DNA of 64,000 nucleotides from Liolophura sinensis (GCF_032854445.1 NC_088306.1:29361764-29425763); one strand, 5' to 3'. Positions 24,271 through 35,600 are shown, numbered from the stretch's first letter. Notes: generated by a model not told the origin, from the sequence alone. Numbers and translations: made by a program.

Positions 24271-25206
24271 CTTGGATAGACTTCCTTGGATAGACTTTTA
24301 AGAGAATGATCTAAAGCTACCATAGTATCGATTTTCTGTAGGCCATCGACCGCATACAGTATCTTTAGTGGTGGTTATACCGACCTCGTACTAAAGTCAA
24401 GCGAGCCATTGGGAGATAACATTGTAATGTGCACAAAAGCCATAGCTACAAAGTGAGTCCTTGCATGAACAAGATTTCATTTAACTTCATGGTGTATCCG
24501 TGTGCAACACTGAAGCGTTGAATCTGTAAATCGTATTCCAACTATTCTATAAAAAGCACGACACCCGAGAAGAACTTTCGCGCCTCTAGGAACTCTTTGT
24601 TGGTTGAAAAGTGGTGTTAACAAAAATTTCAGAAATCTAATCTATTTCTTTAAAACATGGCGCCAAGCAAACAAGGGTGGAGCACTACTACCAAACGGTA
24701 TTGCATCAATTCGTCGGAGTAGACGATGGACTCATTGAACTTCTTGTGAAAGCAAATCAGAAACATCACATGTCTTGTTAAATTTACCAATTGAACAGTA
24801 TACCTCGTTTTGTAAAATAATTCTTTTTGTCCTCAGACTTTGAAACGAAAATGTGCAATTTGACCATCTTTTGGAGAGAAAATTAACACCTTCGTGAGTA
24901 TTGACAACCTTACTGGTTCATAGATCTACCAAATATACTTTTTCTACCGTGTGTAAAGAGATAGCTCATGAATGACAGACCAACTCACCCGATTCACAGG
25001 CAAGTCATCATTGTGTTTGAAATGGTTTATCTACACGCCAAACTTGTCTGAGAAATTGAAGGAAAATAGTTGCCAGGAAAGCGACTGCTTTTGCATGGTA
25101 GAATTCCGTTATTTTAATATTTGCACTACTGCTTCAGACTGTTTACATTGATTGCCGTTTTTTTTATTCCCGAGAAGGTGCAATTTCAAGAATAATTTTG
25201 AAATAA
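24271..25206. other. Upstream flank of GPCR copy 4; no gene
   Basis: The block 24298-24420 (ATGATCTAAAGCTACC, CCATCGACCGC, GAGCCATTGGGAGATAAC) matches 4240-4365 in front of copy 2. The block at 24510-24545 (GAAGCGTTGAATCTGT) matches 14775 and 55976. It is inherited receptor 5' flank; the promoter itself is not identifiable. Confidence 0.6.
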
Positions 25207-26185
25207 ATGCACTGCGGCTCCAACGTGTCCAGTTACAAAGATAACATAACGCACGATGTGGACACCACAGTCGAATGTGCAGTGCGGTCTACAGAGGTGC
25301 TTCTGGTATCTGTGACAATCATTTTAAGCAATCTTATTAAATTTGTTATTATGAAGACCACTAAACATATGTCTGCTGTCACTAAGGTTTTTCTGACGAA
25401 TTTGACAACAGCGGATTTTTGCATGTGACTTATTGCATATCTTCCGGTCATAGGCCGGGCGATTACCGCCACGTGGCCATACGGCGCCATCTAGTGTCAT
25501 ATAAGCCGTATAATCGTCGGGTCATGTTGCGCGGTGTCCATGTAGAGTGCTGGTGTCATCGGAGTCGAACGTTACACAACCACCCGTTATCCAGTGTTCT
25601 ACAAACATAAACTGACCCCTCGAAAATCTCCTGGGATTGTCTGCTCGCTGTGGACTCTGTGCATAATACTCTTCCTGACACCAATCCTGACTTAAGTTGT
25701 TGATCTCTTGTACCTCCCGTTTAAACCGGAAATCAGCACGTGTGTCATGTGTTGTGAAACGAAATGGCTAAGCATCGCCACGCGATTTATGGTTTCTGGG
25801 CTGAGCATTTTCACAACGATTTCTGTTGCTAAAACTCTAAGACAAGGAGTGTCGGCAAGCACTGGTGGAAGTATGTCAACCATTACGGAAAGCAGCCCTC
25901 GGCAAAGTAGCTGGCGTCATCGTTTGACTTCTGATTGTAACCACAGGTTTGTATTTCGTGAATTTGAACTTAACATGGATTTCCGAGTTGGTTGAATTAT
26001 TATTTCTAAGTGGATAGGAAACAGTAACTGTTTTATCAGTGTCATCATTTATTCCGTCATTTACCTGTCATTCAGATCTCGACTGAGAAAACTCTTGTAT
26101 ACGATTTTGTGCTGCGAATGCTTTCGCCCGGTGACCGTGGCCACCATCTGGGTCTCATTCTTCTCAAAGGGATGGACTAAGTTGA
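25207..26185 (+). pseudogene. GPCR copy 4, pseudogene with in-frame stops and a TM6 deletion
   Basis: From ATG 25207 the receptor reading frame can be followed without any shift through TM1, TM2, TM3 (GVERYTTTRYP), TM4, TM5 and loop 3, but it is cut by four stops: TGA after codon 73 in TM2, TAG where the family has Trp in the AIWC motif, TAG where it has Trp in SIWSV, and TAA in ECL2. In loop 3 the frame is lost and most of TM6 is missing (join near 25955). TM7 and helix 8 follow in pieces to about 26160, with one unit of the 3' repeat seed (AAAGGGATGGACTAA). Confidence 0.9.
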
Positions 26186-26732
26186 GGAACATCCATAGGG
26201 GAAAATGAAATTTTCAGCTTTGTGGTTTGATTATCGTATCGTGTGTTATTAATTTGTATGAAGGCAACTAATCGATGTCAAACTGTCACTTCAAACATAA
26301 TTATGTTGTATAATAAACCACTTCTACAGTGAACAAGGGAAGCTTGTCGGACTCAAAGTTCTGTGTAATCAAGTCCAACACTGAATCAGTGATGTTCCTA
26401 CAACTCAAAGATTTTGTAGCAGACATTGTTAATATTTGCACACTGTGTTCAATGTGTATCGCACCTCAATAATTCCTTGCATTTACTCATCCTGAAATCC
26501 CCCACATTAAGGTAGTTGATTTTTGGAACTCACGAGGTTTGTAGTAGACAATTCAGGTGATGTAGAACAGTTGTTTGTCTAGTTCTAAGCCCTATCATTT
26601 CCTCCAGCAATATACCCGTGTATCAGGTACACCCCAATACGACCCAAGTTTAATTGTCTCATAAAGAAAGTAGGAGAAGTTTTTGCACGTGTTGTTGTTG
26701 TTAGCTGCTGAATCATATGGCTCTGAAAACGA
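26186..26732. other. Spacer; no gene
   Basis: No gene, RNA or repeat is recognised between the receptor pseudogene and the SINE. Confidence 0.5.
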
Positions 26733-26874
26733 AGGCCATTCAGCTGGTCAGCGCGCTAGTGCAGAGAAATAACCCACAAGCCTCTCACCAGTGCGGTCAC
26801 TGTGAGTTTAAGTCCAGCTCATGAAGGCTTCCTCTCGGACCATACGTGGCATTAACCTGTGGATGGCCGTAGGC
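26733..26874 (+). mobile_element. SINE family A, 5' half, cut by the 75-bp array
   Basis: Head GGCCATTCAGCTGGTCAGCG, box B-like GTGAGTTTAAGTCCAGCTCA, and the body up to GGATGGCCGTAGG. The remaining half is absent; the 75-bp satellite begins exactly there. Confidence 0.85.
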
Positions 26875-28391
26875 TATATAATGTAACAGAGTCCAATGCC
26901 TTAATGAACACATGTACATGTCCGTGTGTGACATGTATTCTACATAGGGTATATACTGTAACAGAGTCCAATGCCTTAATGAACACATGTACATGTCCGT
27001 GTGTGATATGTATTCTACATAGGCTATATACTGTAGCAGAGTCCAATGCCTTAATGAACACATGTACATGTCTGTGTGTGGCATGTATTCTACATAAGCT
27101 ATATCCTGTAGCAGAGTCCAATGCCTTAATGAACACATGTACATGTCTGTGTGTGGCATGTATTCTACATAAGCTATATCCTGTAGCAGAGTCCAATACC
27201 TTAATGAACACATGTACATGTCCGTGTGTGACATGTATTCTACATAGGCTATATACTGTAGCAGAGTCCAATGCCTTAATGAACACATGTACATGTCCGT
27301 GTGTGACATGTATTCTACATAGGCTATACACTGTAGCAGAGTCCAATGCCTTAATGAACACATGTACATGTCCGTGTGTGACATGTATTCTACATAGGCT
27401 GTATACTGTAGCAGAGTCCAATGCCTTAATGAACACATGTACATGTCTGTGTGTGACATGTATTCTACATAGGCTATATACTGTTGCAGAGTCCAATACC
27501 TTAATGAACACATGTACATGTCCGTGTGTGACATGTATTCTACATAGGGTATATACTGTAGCAGAGTCCAATGCCTTAATGAACACATGTACATGTCTGT
27601 GTGTGACATGTATTCTACATAGGCTATATACTGTTGCAGAGTCCAATACCTTAATGAACACATGTACATGTCCGTGTGTGACATGTATTCTACATAAGCT
27701 ATATCCTGTAGCAGAGTCCAATACCTTAATGAACACATGTACATGTCTGTGTGTGGCATGTATTCTACATAGGCTGTATACTGTAGCAGAGTCCAATGCC
27801 TTAATGAACACATGTACATGTCCGTGTGTGACATGTATTCTACAAAGGCTATATACTGTAGCAGAGTCCAATACCTTAATGAACACATGTACATGTCTGT
27901 GTGTGGCATGTATTCTACATAGGCTATATCCTGTAGCAGAGTCCAATGCCTTAATGAACACATGTACATGTCTGTGTGTGGCATGTATTCTACATAGGCT
28001 ATATACTGTAGCAGAGTCCAATGCCTTAATGAACACATGTACATGTCCGTGTGTGACATGTATTCTACATAGGCTATATACTGTAGCAGAGTCCAATGCC
28101 TTAATGAACACATGTACATGTCCGTGTGTGACATGTATTCTACATAGGCTGTATACTGTAGCAGAGTCCAATGCCTTAATGAACACATGTACATGTCTGT
28201 GTGTGGCATGTATTCTACATAAGCTATATCCTGTAGCAGAGTCCAATGCCTTAATGAACACATGTACATGTCCGTGTGTGACATGTATTCTACATAGGCT
28301 ATACACTGTAGCAGAGTCCAATGCCTTAATGAACACATGTACATGTCCGTGTGTGACATGTATTCTACATAGGCTATATACTGTAGCACAG
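26869..28391 (+). repeat. 75-bp satellite, about 20 units
   Basis: Unit of 75 bp containing GAACACATGTACATGTCC and GACATGTATTCTACATAGGC, with the partly self-complementary core ACATGTACATGT. About twenty units differ at a few recurring sites (C/T in TGTCCGTG, A/G in GACATG, G/A in AATGCC). The plus frame of 511 codons and the minus frames of 529 and 541 codons are open only because the period is 25 codons; none has a credible start, domain or signal. Confidence 0.97.
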
Positions 28392-28448
28392 TAAAAAAGC
28401 TGGTCATATTTGATGTGTGCACAGGGACGGCTGCTGAACATTTTTGAG

Positions 28449-28600
28449 TAGAAATGGGAGTTGAATGGTGTTTTGCGCTGTACTTGAGATTAAATCACTC
28501 ATATGACGGGGGACGGTATCATGGTGCAAGGAAACCAGACAAAACCCGGGAAAAACCCCCAGCTAAAATCCACAGGTTACTACCAGACCTTTCCACATAC
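28449..28600 (-). mobile_element. SINE family A, diverged 3' part
   Basis: The minus-strand tail is recognisable as GGTGTTTTGCGCTGTACTTG, then CATATGACGGGGGACGGTAT, then body sequence to the ACCAGACC block. The head is lost. Confidence 0.75.
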
Positions 28601-28704
28601 ACTATGCCTATTATGACAGTACACTTCAATATTTAACCTGACATCAATACGACACCACTCTGCCTACATGCCAAAAGGCAAATCACGCCGTTTCCCTCAA
28701 GCCC

Positions 28705-29005
28705 ACACAACTCATTTTACCCCAGGTATTGCAATACACTGTACCTTTTTTGTCTGGTTATAAAGTGTCACTACAGGCGACACAAGTCATTTTACCCCAG
28801 GTATTGCAACACTCTATACCTTTTTTGTCTGGTTACAAAGTGTCCCTACAGGCGACACAAGTCATTTTACCCCACGTATTGCAACCCACTATACCTTTTT
28901 TGTCTGGTTACAAAGTGTCACTACAGGCGACACAAGTCATTTTACCCCAGGTATTGCAACACACTATACCTTTTTTGTCTGGTTACAAAGTGTCACTACA
29001 GGCGA
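28705..29005 (+). repeat. Second 75-bp tandem repeat, four units
   Basis: Four units of 75 bp containing CATTTTACCCCAGGTATTGC and CCTTTTTTGTCTGGTTACAA, over 95% alike by eye. The sequence is unrelated to the 75-bp satellite 300 bp to the left. It lies just downstream, in gene direction, of the last NHLRC2-like exon. Confidence 0.95.
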
Positions 29006-29129
29006 CTGTATCTTAAAAAGAATAATATTCCAAAATATTTTCACGGAAAAGCAGACATCAGGTATCATTAGCCTATTAAACACGATACATGTAACAATAC
29101 AACTGTGGGCTCTCACAGGTCAGACTTAC

Positions 29130-29337
29130 CCTCTACCCACACTTGCCACTGGCTAGGTGCCCCCTCTGTCAGGTGTATGCCTGGTTTCCAGTCTACCTGT
29201 ACCTTGAACATTACCTTTCCACCTGGGGCTAGACACACAGGCGTGGTCTCCGTAACTGGGATGGACTTCCTTGTGAGACGTTTAAACACCACATCTGAGG
29301 TTTTGTCTGATCCCACAGAAGGGAAGATGATAGGAAA
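29130..29337 (-). CDS. NHLRC2-like exon d (C-terminal beta domain)
   Basis: Minus-strand exon bounded by acceptor TTTTCAG and donor GTAAGT. It encodes about 69 residues with PGGKVMFKVQVDWKPGIHLT followed by EGAPSQW, resembling the segment after the propeller in animal NHLRC2 proteins. The frame is open throughout, and its entry phase (0) fits the preceding exon if that exon ends at CCT|GTAGGT. The final C-terminal exons expected after it were not found. Confidence 0.75.
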
Positions 29338-29561
29338 CTGAAAACACATGGCATGAAAAACTTATAATCCACTGAACTGCCTGTCTATTCAAAGGACTAC
29401 AGAGACTGATTGTTGCATATGGTGACAACACAAATACATATTTTTAGGGTTCTATTGAAAAAACAAATCACTCATTTTTATTCAGAAAAAAAATTGAGAG
29501 ATTATTTTAACAGGAGAATTATTTGTGAACCAAACATAGTTTCCCTTCTGATAATACCTAC

Positions 29562-29771
29562 AGGCCTCATGACATTTGTCTTCACATTAACTGTTTTAAT
29601 ACAGTGGTTGTTGGTGTCTGCTATGTACAGAATCCCTTTGGCTCTGTCCACACACACCCCTCCAGGTTCATTCAGAGTGACCTCCCTTAGATGCCCAGCG
29701 ACTGAGTTGCCTGCTGTACCACAGCCCACATAGGACGTGCACTGTTTCGTGGTAACGTCAATCTTTTTTAT
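29562..29771 (-). CDS. NHLRC2-like exon c (last NHL propeller blade)
   Basis: Minus-strand exon of 70 codons, acceptor TTACAG and donor GTAGGT. It encodes an NHL repeat (LNEPGGVCVDRAKGILYIAD then TNNHCIKT). NHL blades form the beta-propeller that in NHLRC2 follows a thioredoxin-like domain. Entry is phase 0 and matches the AAG end of exon b, giving VADSYNHK then IKKID at the junction. Confidence 0.85.
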
Positions 29772-30097
29772 CTGTAACGGAAAGCAAATACATGTATTTG
29801 TTTCTTTGTACTTTCATATAATGACACCACTTACTGGTTTGTGTGTGTGTATGTGGGGGTCAACTGAAAAGATGCCTCAGAGAACACAAACTATATTTTA
29901 TTATAAGTATTACTTACTTTTTAAAAGGATTCCACAAAACTATTTTTGTAAGCACTTTGAGACCATATACACTGTATGTATACAGGGATATGAATTGGCT
30001 TCACTGCATGTCCCTTGCAATACAAATCATATTTACCTGCAGTACCTCTCTCTCAGGAACTTAAATATTTAGTCTCTATACAGAAGAATGGGTATGG

Positions 30098-30490
30098 TAC
30101 CTGTATCAAAAGTTTGGTACACGTATCAAGTCTTTGGTACACAATCAAGAAAGGTTTAGTATACGTATCAAGTAAATTACAGGTACCCGTATCAAAGGTT
30201 TGGCATACGTATAAAGTGTTTGGTACACGTATCAAGTGTTTGGTTCACGTATCAAGTGTTTGGTACATGTATCATAGGTTTGATATACGTATCAAGTAAA
30301 TGGTACACGTATCAAGTGAATGGTACACGTATCAAGTGTTTTGTGTACATATCAAGTCTTTGATACAGGTATGAAGTCTTTGGTACACGCATCAAAGGTT
30401 TGGTATACGTGTCAAATTATTGATACACGTATTAAAGGACTGGTACATGTATTAAATGTTTTGAACTCGTATCAAGTGTTTCAACAGACC
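30098..30490 (+). repeat. 20-bp degenerate minisatellite in an NHLRC2-like intron
   Basis: About twenty units of TTTGGTACACGTATCAAGTG with many substitutions and small indels, in the intron between exons b and c. The short frames found here are by-products. Confidence 0.9.
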
Positions 30491-30823
30491 CTAATTCCTC
30501 AACAAAAATAGCCAGTAAAGTATAACTTTACACAGATAAGTGCAGTTTGAAAACTAAATATTTTAGATTATGAAGACAAATATGAGTTATTCAGATAGTT
30601 GCACATGAGATATATATACCTTGTCATGGCCATAGCAATCAACAATTAAGTAACAATACAACAAGGAAAAAAATGAGAGAACTGATTAAAAGAATTAACA
30701 AAGCGATGTAACTACATGTAAGTTACTATTACTACATCACTGCTACTAAATATAACATACATGAGCCCACATAAACACAAGTCAACTATAGAACAGGAGA
30801 CATCCCACTCCCTGTCAAATTAC

Positions 30824-31075
30824 CTTGTGGTTGTAAGAGTCAGCCACAGCCAGAACACAGGTGTCATGGGAAACATAGTGACTCCAAGGGGTGCTGTAAG
30901 CGGGCATCATAACCCTTCCCGTCCTAATGCTGGATGCAGCAATGGATAATTCTGATGTGTGGAGAGTGTCAGGCCAGATGGCTGGGCAAATGACACTTTC
31001 TCTGGGTAACTGTTGTTGCGGTTCTCCTCATTCCTACTACCCCCCAGGCGCACACAGGTGCCAGCATTGTACACT
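30824..31075 (-). pseudogene. NHLRC2-like exon b, internally deleted and frame-broken
   Basis: Acceptor CTTACAG and donor GTAATT are both good. The exon opens with VYNAGTCVRLGGSRNEENRN and FAQPSGLTL, clear NHLRC2 sequence, then loses frame. Pieces of the expected continuation survive in other frames: ASSIR, DGKGYDARLQHPL, and finally HDTCVLAVADSYNHK. Comparison with the family suggests some 30 residues are missing between ASSIR and DGKGYD, plus at least two single-base shifts, so the 252-bp exon no longer joins entry phase to exit phase. This argues for a pseudogene, unless assembly errors caused it. Confidence 0.8.
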
Positions 31076-31502
31076 CTGTAAGAGTGAGTGAAACAAGATG
31101 TGAACATTTGTTGTCAGAGCCGAGTCACAACTCCTGTCCACCACCGCTAAGTGGTTTGAGCATGGCAAGCTATGTTTTCATATAAATACAGGCTAGGTAC
31201 CCTTGATTTGACATCCACAGATTCTGTCAGATATGTATTATTCAAAATAAGTGATAAATAACATAGCACAGTCACATCAATCTGCAGGGCGCTAAGTAAC
31301 TGTACACTCACGCACAAAGTTCTCTTTCCCTCAAACAATGCTGATGGCATTCCAGTGTCTCCATATAATGTCAATGTCCTCTGTATAGAGTTACAATGCA
31401 CATGTATAAAAAAGACCACAAAATCATCACTAGATAAATACCGAGACTCTGAGCAATTCGTCTTGCACGTGCTGACAGAAGACACTGGTGCCATGCACAT
31501 AC

Positions 31503-31596
31503 CTGCCTTTCAGCCATTTGCCGTCCTTGAGGAAGAGCCCCCAGATCTGGTGAGAACCCGCCATGGCTATCAACAACAGACCCTTTTCACTGGAAC
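31503..31596 (-). CDS. NHLRC2-like exon a (NHL blade with AMAGSHQIW)
   Basis: A 94-bp minus-strand exon with acceptor CTCTGTAG and donor GTATGT. It encodes SSEKGLLLIAMAGSHQIWGL and FLKDGKWLKG, matching the IAMAGTHQIW blade of NHLRC2. Its exit phase (2) joins exon b as AG|A. The thioredoxin-like N-terminal part and earlier blades should lie at higher coordinates but were not found before the transporter gene at 34331, so this copy is truncated. Confidence 0.8.
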
Positions 31597-32343
31597 CTAC
31601 AGAGTGCAAACAAAAATCTCATCACCAAGGTTCCCCAAACTGAGGAAACACAACTTTCTGGAGCATTTTCAGGTCGAGAGATATTAGTACTATGGGGACT
31701 GGGTTTTTCTTGTTTTATTGCAGATTTATCTGGGCATTTCTCACTTTTCTCAAGCCTACAGGACTTTCATGGGCAGACAAATGTTCTGGCCGCATGTTCT
31801 GTTATCCAACATACTACAATCTCCCCATTATCCTGCTCCATAGTTGTTGATTTCTCCATACCTTTCCATGTTAACTTTCACCTTCTCATCCGCATAACAC
31901 TGCTACAGGTAAGTGAAATATGAGGATTTGAACCTTGAACCTTCAGAGAACAACTTTAAACCTGTCACAGCTAAAGGTCACCATATTCCCTCATGACTGG
32001 GTAAATGGCTCTGTTCCAGCAAATAAGCAACAAGACTATTATAGTTTAAATAAATAAACCAATCAATAAATTGCGAGCAAAGCAGAGACTCAAAATAAAG
32101 TTAAGATGAAGGGTGGTAACTCACTCAGTCACACCCAAGTAGACATGTTTACACCCTCTCTACACAAATGTACCGGAGTTTTATTACACAATGTAAGAGA
32201 ACATCAACAATGTACATGTAACAGAGCATCCACAATGTAAAAGAGCATCAACAATGCAAGAGAGCATCAACAATGTACATGTAACAGAGCATCAAGAAAG
32301 TAAGAGAGTATCGGCGAAGTACACGTAACAGAGCATCAACAAT
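31597..32343. other. Region where NHLRC2 5' exons would be expected; none found
   Basis: I see no further propeller or thioredoxin exon. A short degenerate repeat (CATCAACAATGTA / AGAGAGCATCAACAATG) fills 32185-32345. Confidence 0.5.
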
Positions 32344-32505
32344 GTAAGGCCGTAAATGGGAAGGTCTTCAAGCAACCTGCGGATGGTCGTGGGTGTCCCC
32401 CAGGGCTCTGCCCGGTTTCCTTCCGCCATAATGCTGGCCGCCGTCGTATAAGGTAAATATTATTGAGTACGGTGTAAAACACCAATCAAATCAAATCAAA
32501 TCAAA
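32344..32505 (+). mobile_element. SINE family A, 3' half
   Basis: Body from GGTCTTCAAGCAACCTGCGG to the tail GGTGTAAAACACCAATC and five (AAATC) repeats. Confidence 0.85.
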
Positions 32506-32584
32506 ATCAACATTGTAAGACAGCACTAGATAAAAGAGCGGTGGAAATCCGTCCTGCAACAGGGCGGCACATTAAATACATTCT

Positions 32585-32660
32585 AAGGATTCCTTTGCGT
32601 CATACGACTGAAATGTTGTAAAGTGCGACGTTAAACCTCAAGCACTCACTCACTCCAAAA
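32585..32660 (+). mobile_element. SINE family B tail
   Basis: Short plus-strand tail: GTCATACGACTGAAATGTTG, then GCGACGTTAAACCTCAAGCA and CACTCACTC. Confidence 0.7.
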
Positions 32661-32758
32661 GAATGACATCATTTGATTGCTTCTCCTTTACAAGCTACAT
32701 GATACATGTATGAGTTATTAAAATACTAATTTTTTTACATATTCCTTAATGAACTGGT

Positions 32759-32885
32759 ACTTTATTTATTATTTATTTGATGGATGTTTTACGCGGTACT
32801 CAAGAATATTTTCACTCATACGACGGCGGCGTGAATATGAATGTATATATTTGTTTGTTTATTTCGTTGTTGTTTAACGCAGAGC
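32759..32885 (-). mobile_element. SINE family A tail fragments
   Basis: Minus-strand tail with GGATGTTTTACGCGGTACTC and CATACGACGGCGGCG, followed after 30 bp by a second TTTATTTCG tail-like piece. No head. Confidence 0.65.
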
Positions 32886-33950
32886 GCAACAATTTCTTCA
32901 CATACATGTGTATCTTTCTCACTTGTAGCATCAATTTCACACCGTCTTGGTGGAGAAACAATGTTGTGGTCTACAAGGAACATTTCCACATCTGCACGAA
33001 CTTCACTAACGGTTTATTGTCATCAAATCCACTTGACAGTGGGTGATTCTACTATTTCAACATCCAATATCGGAGTCGATCTCCCACCTCATGTACTAGA
33101 TTTGAGATCTGTTTCACTCCTCACAGCTTAGCTTTCGAAAATACAGACTTGGGCCCAGTTTCATAAAGCGGCGTACGACAATTTTTCCTCTAAAATCTAA
33201 GGCTATGTTCTCAACTTATAGCTTCCACATTAACATTGTATTTCTGAAAGCTAAACTGGGAAGAATGAATAGATCTGAGATCTACATTGTCGTGCATGTG
33301 CCATTATCTTACATATACGACATGTTTGTGAAACTGGGACCTGATCGATAATCTTTCATTCATTAACCTGTTAATCGGTCTTTTCGAACATGCTCTGCTT
33401 AATATGCCAAAACTGTTAGCTACAAAGACGTCTTCCCTGATCTTGCAGTAATTTTGACATCATAACTTCTAGGTATGGTGAAAGGAAAATGGCTCTAAAA
33501 ATCGAATCAGGCATCACTAAGTAGACCACTTATAACCCTGCATAAATATACTTTCATTTATTTTTTACATTTCTGTGAAAAGAGTTAAAAGCCTTCAAAC
33601 GTTTGAATTCTAAGGTGGGCGTTATGGACCATGATGTCAGAGATCAGAAGCTTTGAAGTCACGGGAAGTTTATTCAACTCTAATCACGACACTGAATGTT
33701 GGGATAACTCTTTTTACCCATGAGTAAAAGATTATTGAATTGATTATTGGTCAACATCAGGTAAAAAATGAGATGTGACGTCAGAGTCCCTAGACACTGT
33801 CAGTGTGGCTCATAAAGCCCACCATAGTATTAAGGTATTGTATCGCCGGAGGCTCGGAACAAATGTAAACTACTACTCTCCTTTAATAAATTTGATATCT
33901 TCCCGTCACTCATCACATATCCTCTATTTATTTTATTCATTGCTATGACT

Positions 33951-34028
<78 letters not shown>

Positions 34029-34330
34029 GATATATATATATATACATCGTACACCAATCATACTGTGCTAGTGCATGGAATCTTAGCTCGACCAAGTGAA
34101 CAAAGTGAAATATTACCCATGGATATTATTACAGGGAAGTGTCCGCATCGTCAGCACTTAATTCAGTTCATTGAGGCAACACTAAGCGACCTACATCTGC
34201 ATGGATACGTGACAGCTTGAGCTTTTTGAATATGTGGAGTTATTTATGTTCATGAGTATACAATCTGTCTAAACGCGTCCAAGCAACCAGTCTCTGGTAG
34301 ATATATATCAGTACAAGATGTGTGTTGACG
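32886..34330. other. Spacer upstream of the transporter gene; includes a (TA)n tract
   Basis: No gene is recognised. A (TA)n microsatellite of about 38 units spans 33953-34045 and accounts for the IYIYIY frames. The region should hold the transporter promoter, but no element is evident. Confidence 0.5.
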
Positions 34331-34466
34331 ATGGCGAAGGGCATCTATAGGACATGGCTCAGCATCGTACTTGCAGTTTTCACAACAATATTGCTCGGAC
34401 TGGAAGGGGCTTTTAATGTTTATGCCGTGGCACTCAAAGAAACTTTTAATTCTACCCAAACAAAAG
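34331..34466 (+). CDS. MFS transporter exon 1 (TM1)
   Basis: ATG at 34331 opens MAKGIYRTWLSIVLAVFTTI, then LLGLEGAFNVYAVALKETFN: a short cytosolic N-terminus and TM1 of a major facilitator transporter. It ends at AAAAG with a strong donor GTATGTAAG and leaves phase 1. Exon 2 completes the codon (G|TT) in frame. Start chosen as the only ATG directly before the TM. Confidence 0.75.
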
Positions 34467-34589
34467 GTATGTAAGTTTTAATGGGTTTTCGTCAGTTATT
34501 CATTTACTTTTCTGATTGTTGATTTCGCATTCACGATGCAGGTCATGGTGGATAAAACAAATTTACAGGCCTTTGATAAATTACTGTCT

Positions 34590-34685
34590 CAAATCTCACC
34601 CCTCAAATCTCACATGTCGAATCTCACATCTCAAACCTTACATCTCAAATTGCAAATCTCAGATCTCAGATCTCGAAATCTGTAT
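34590..34685 (+). repeat. Degenerate CTCACATCTCAAA repeat in intron 1
   Basis: About eight short units built on AATCTCACATCTCAAA. Intronic low-complexity DNA. Confidence 0.75.
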
Positions 34686-34771
34686 TTAGCTGATGGATTT
34701 TCCCAAATGTGACAAACTGACATGCACACGGCACTGATGCAAGTCAAGTTTTTTTTCAACGAACGTTAGAC

Positions 34772-34880
34772 TGCGTCAGCGTCTTCACTAGTGGCGTCAG
34801 CGTCTTCACTGGCGGCGTCAGCGTCTTCACTGGCGGCGTCAGCGTCTTCACTGGCGGCGTCAGCGTCTTCACCGGCGACG
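34772..34880 (+). repeat. 21-bp repeat, five units, in intron 1
   Basis: Five units of GCGTCAGCGTCTTCACTGGCG. It reads open on both strands (EDADAAS on the minus strand, SSLAASA on the plus), but lies inside an intron and has no gene context. Confidence 0.9.
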
Positions 34881-35454
34881 TTCATCACTATTACATGCAG
34901 AATGATCATCGAACAATCAGAACGGTGGAATCCACAATTGTGTGTAGAATTAAGGCCGGTGTTATTACGACGTAATATTTTCACCATAATTGTCGACAAA
35001 GCACTCACGTACATGTATTAAAGATGAAACCAAATAATAAGACATATCTTAATGGTTTCAAGAGCCATACTGTGCGTGTTAACCTTTATCTGAGCTATTG
35101 AAAGGACGTTTTATTTGATAGACGAGGTAATGTTCGTATAGGGGGAGTAGTTGGGGTAATTTCTATTCTCCCACTAGAATAGGCCCAAGTACGACGACTG
35201 TAACTATCGCACTAAATATGATGACTGTAACTATCCCACTGATATATTTAAATATGATGACTGTAAGTCTACCATTGCAAAGCCCAAATATGATGGCTAA
35301 GTCTGAGATTAGTTATGTTTACCCTATTCTACAAATAATTTGTAGGTAGATCACATTCAATCGCTATCACCTGCATATAGTTTAGCTATGTGTGAGGGTT
35401 TATTTGTCCATTCAGTTGATTTCGATTTCATGCCATCCTCTGGAATGCACTTTG

Positions 35455-35600
35455 AAATTTTACGATGTCGGTCATTTTTATGGGTGGAGTAAACCCAACA
35501 GGGCGTATGTAAAACCACCGCTTTTCGGCCGGTACCTGATAAACGGCCTGATGTAAAGTCACAGTCAACCAAACAGCGAGTTTCGAGCCTGCCACCTCAT
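35455..35600 (-). mobile_element. SINE family C fragment
   Basis: Body GGTCATTTTTATGGGTGGAG and a box B-like GAGTTTCGAGCCTGCCACCT read on the opposite strand. Related to 46655-46830. Intronic to the transporter gene. Confidence 0.5.

Noticed and set aside
25495-25560. Idea that TAG codons in GPCR copy 4 are recoded to Trp by RNA editing to give a working receptor
   Set aside because: The copy also has TGA and TAA codons and lacks most of TM6, so editing alone could not give a receptor. Kept only as a low-weight test.
26797-28441. Three overlapping frames of 511, 529 and 541 codons encoding Cys/Met/His-rich 25-residue repeats
   Set aside because: They exist because a 75-bp unit without stops is repeated about twenty times; both strands are open at once, and there is no signal peptide, splice context or non-repeat domain.
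29502-29729. Stand-alone small protein starting MGCGTAGNS
   Set aside because: It is an internal NHLRC2-like exon with splice sites at both ends; that Met is not a start.
33830-34220. IYIYIY membrane-like frames
   Set aside because: Translation of a (TA)n microsatellite.
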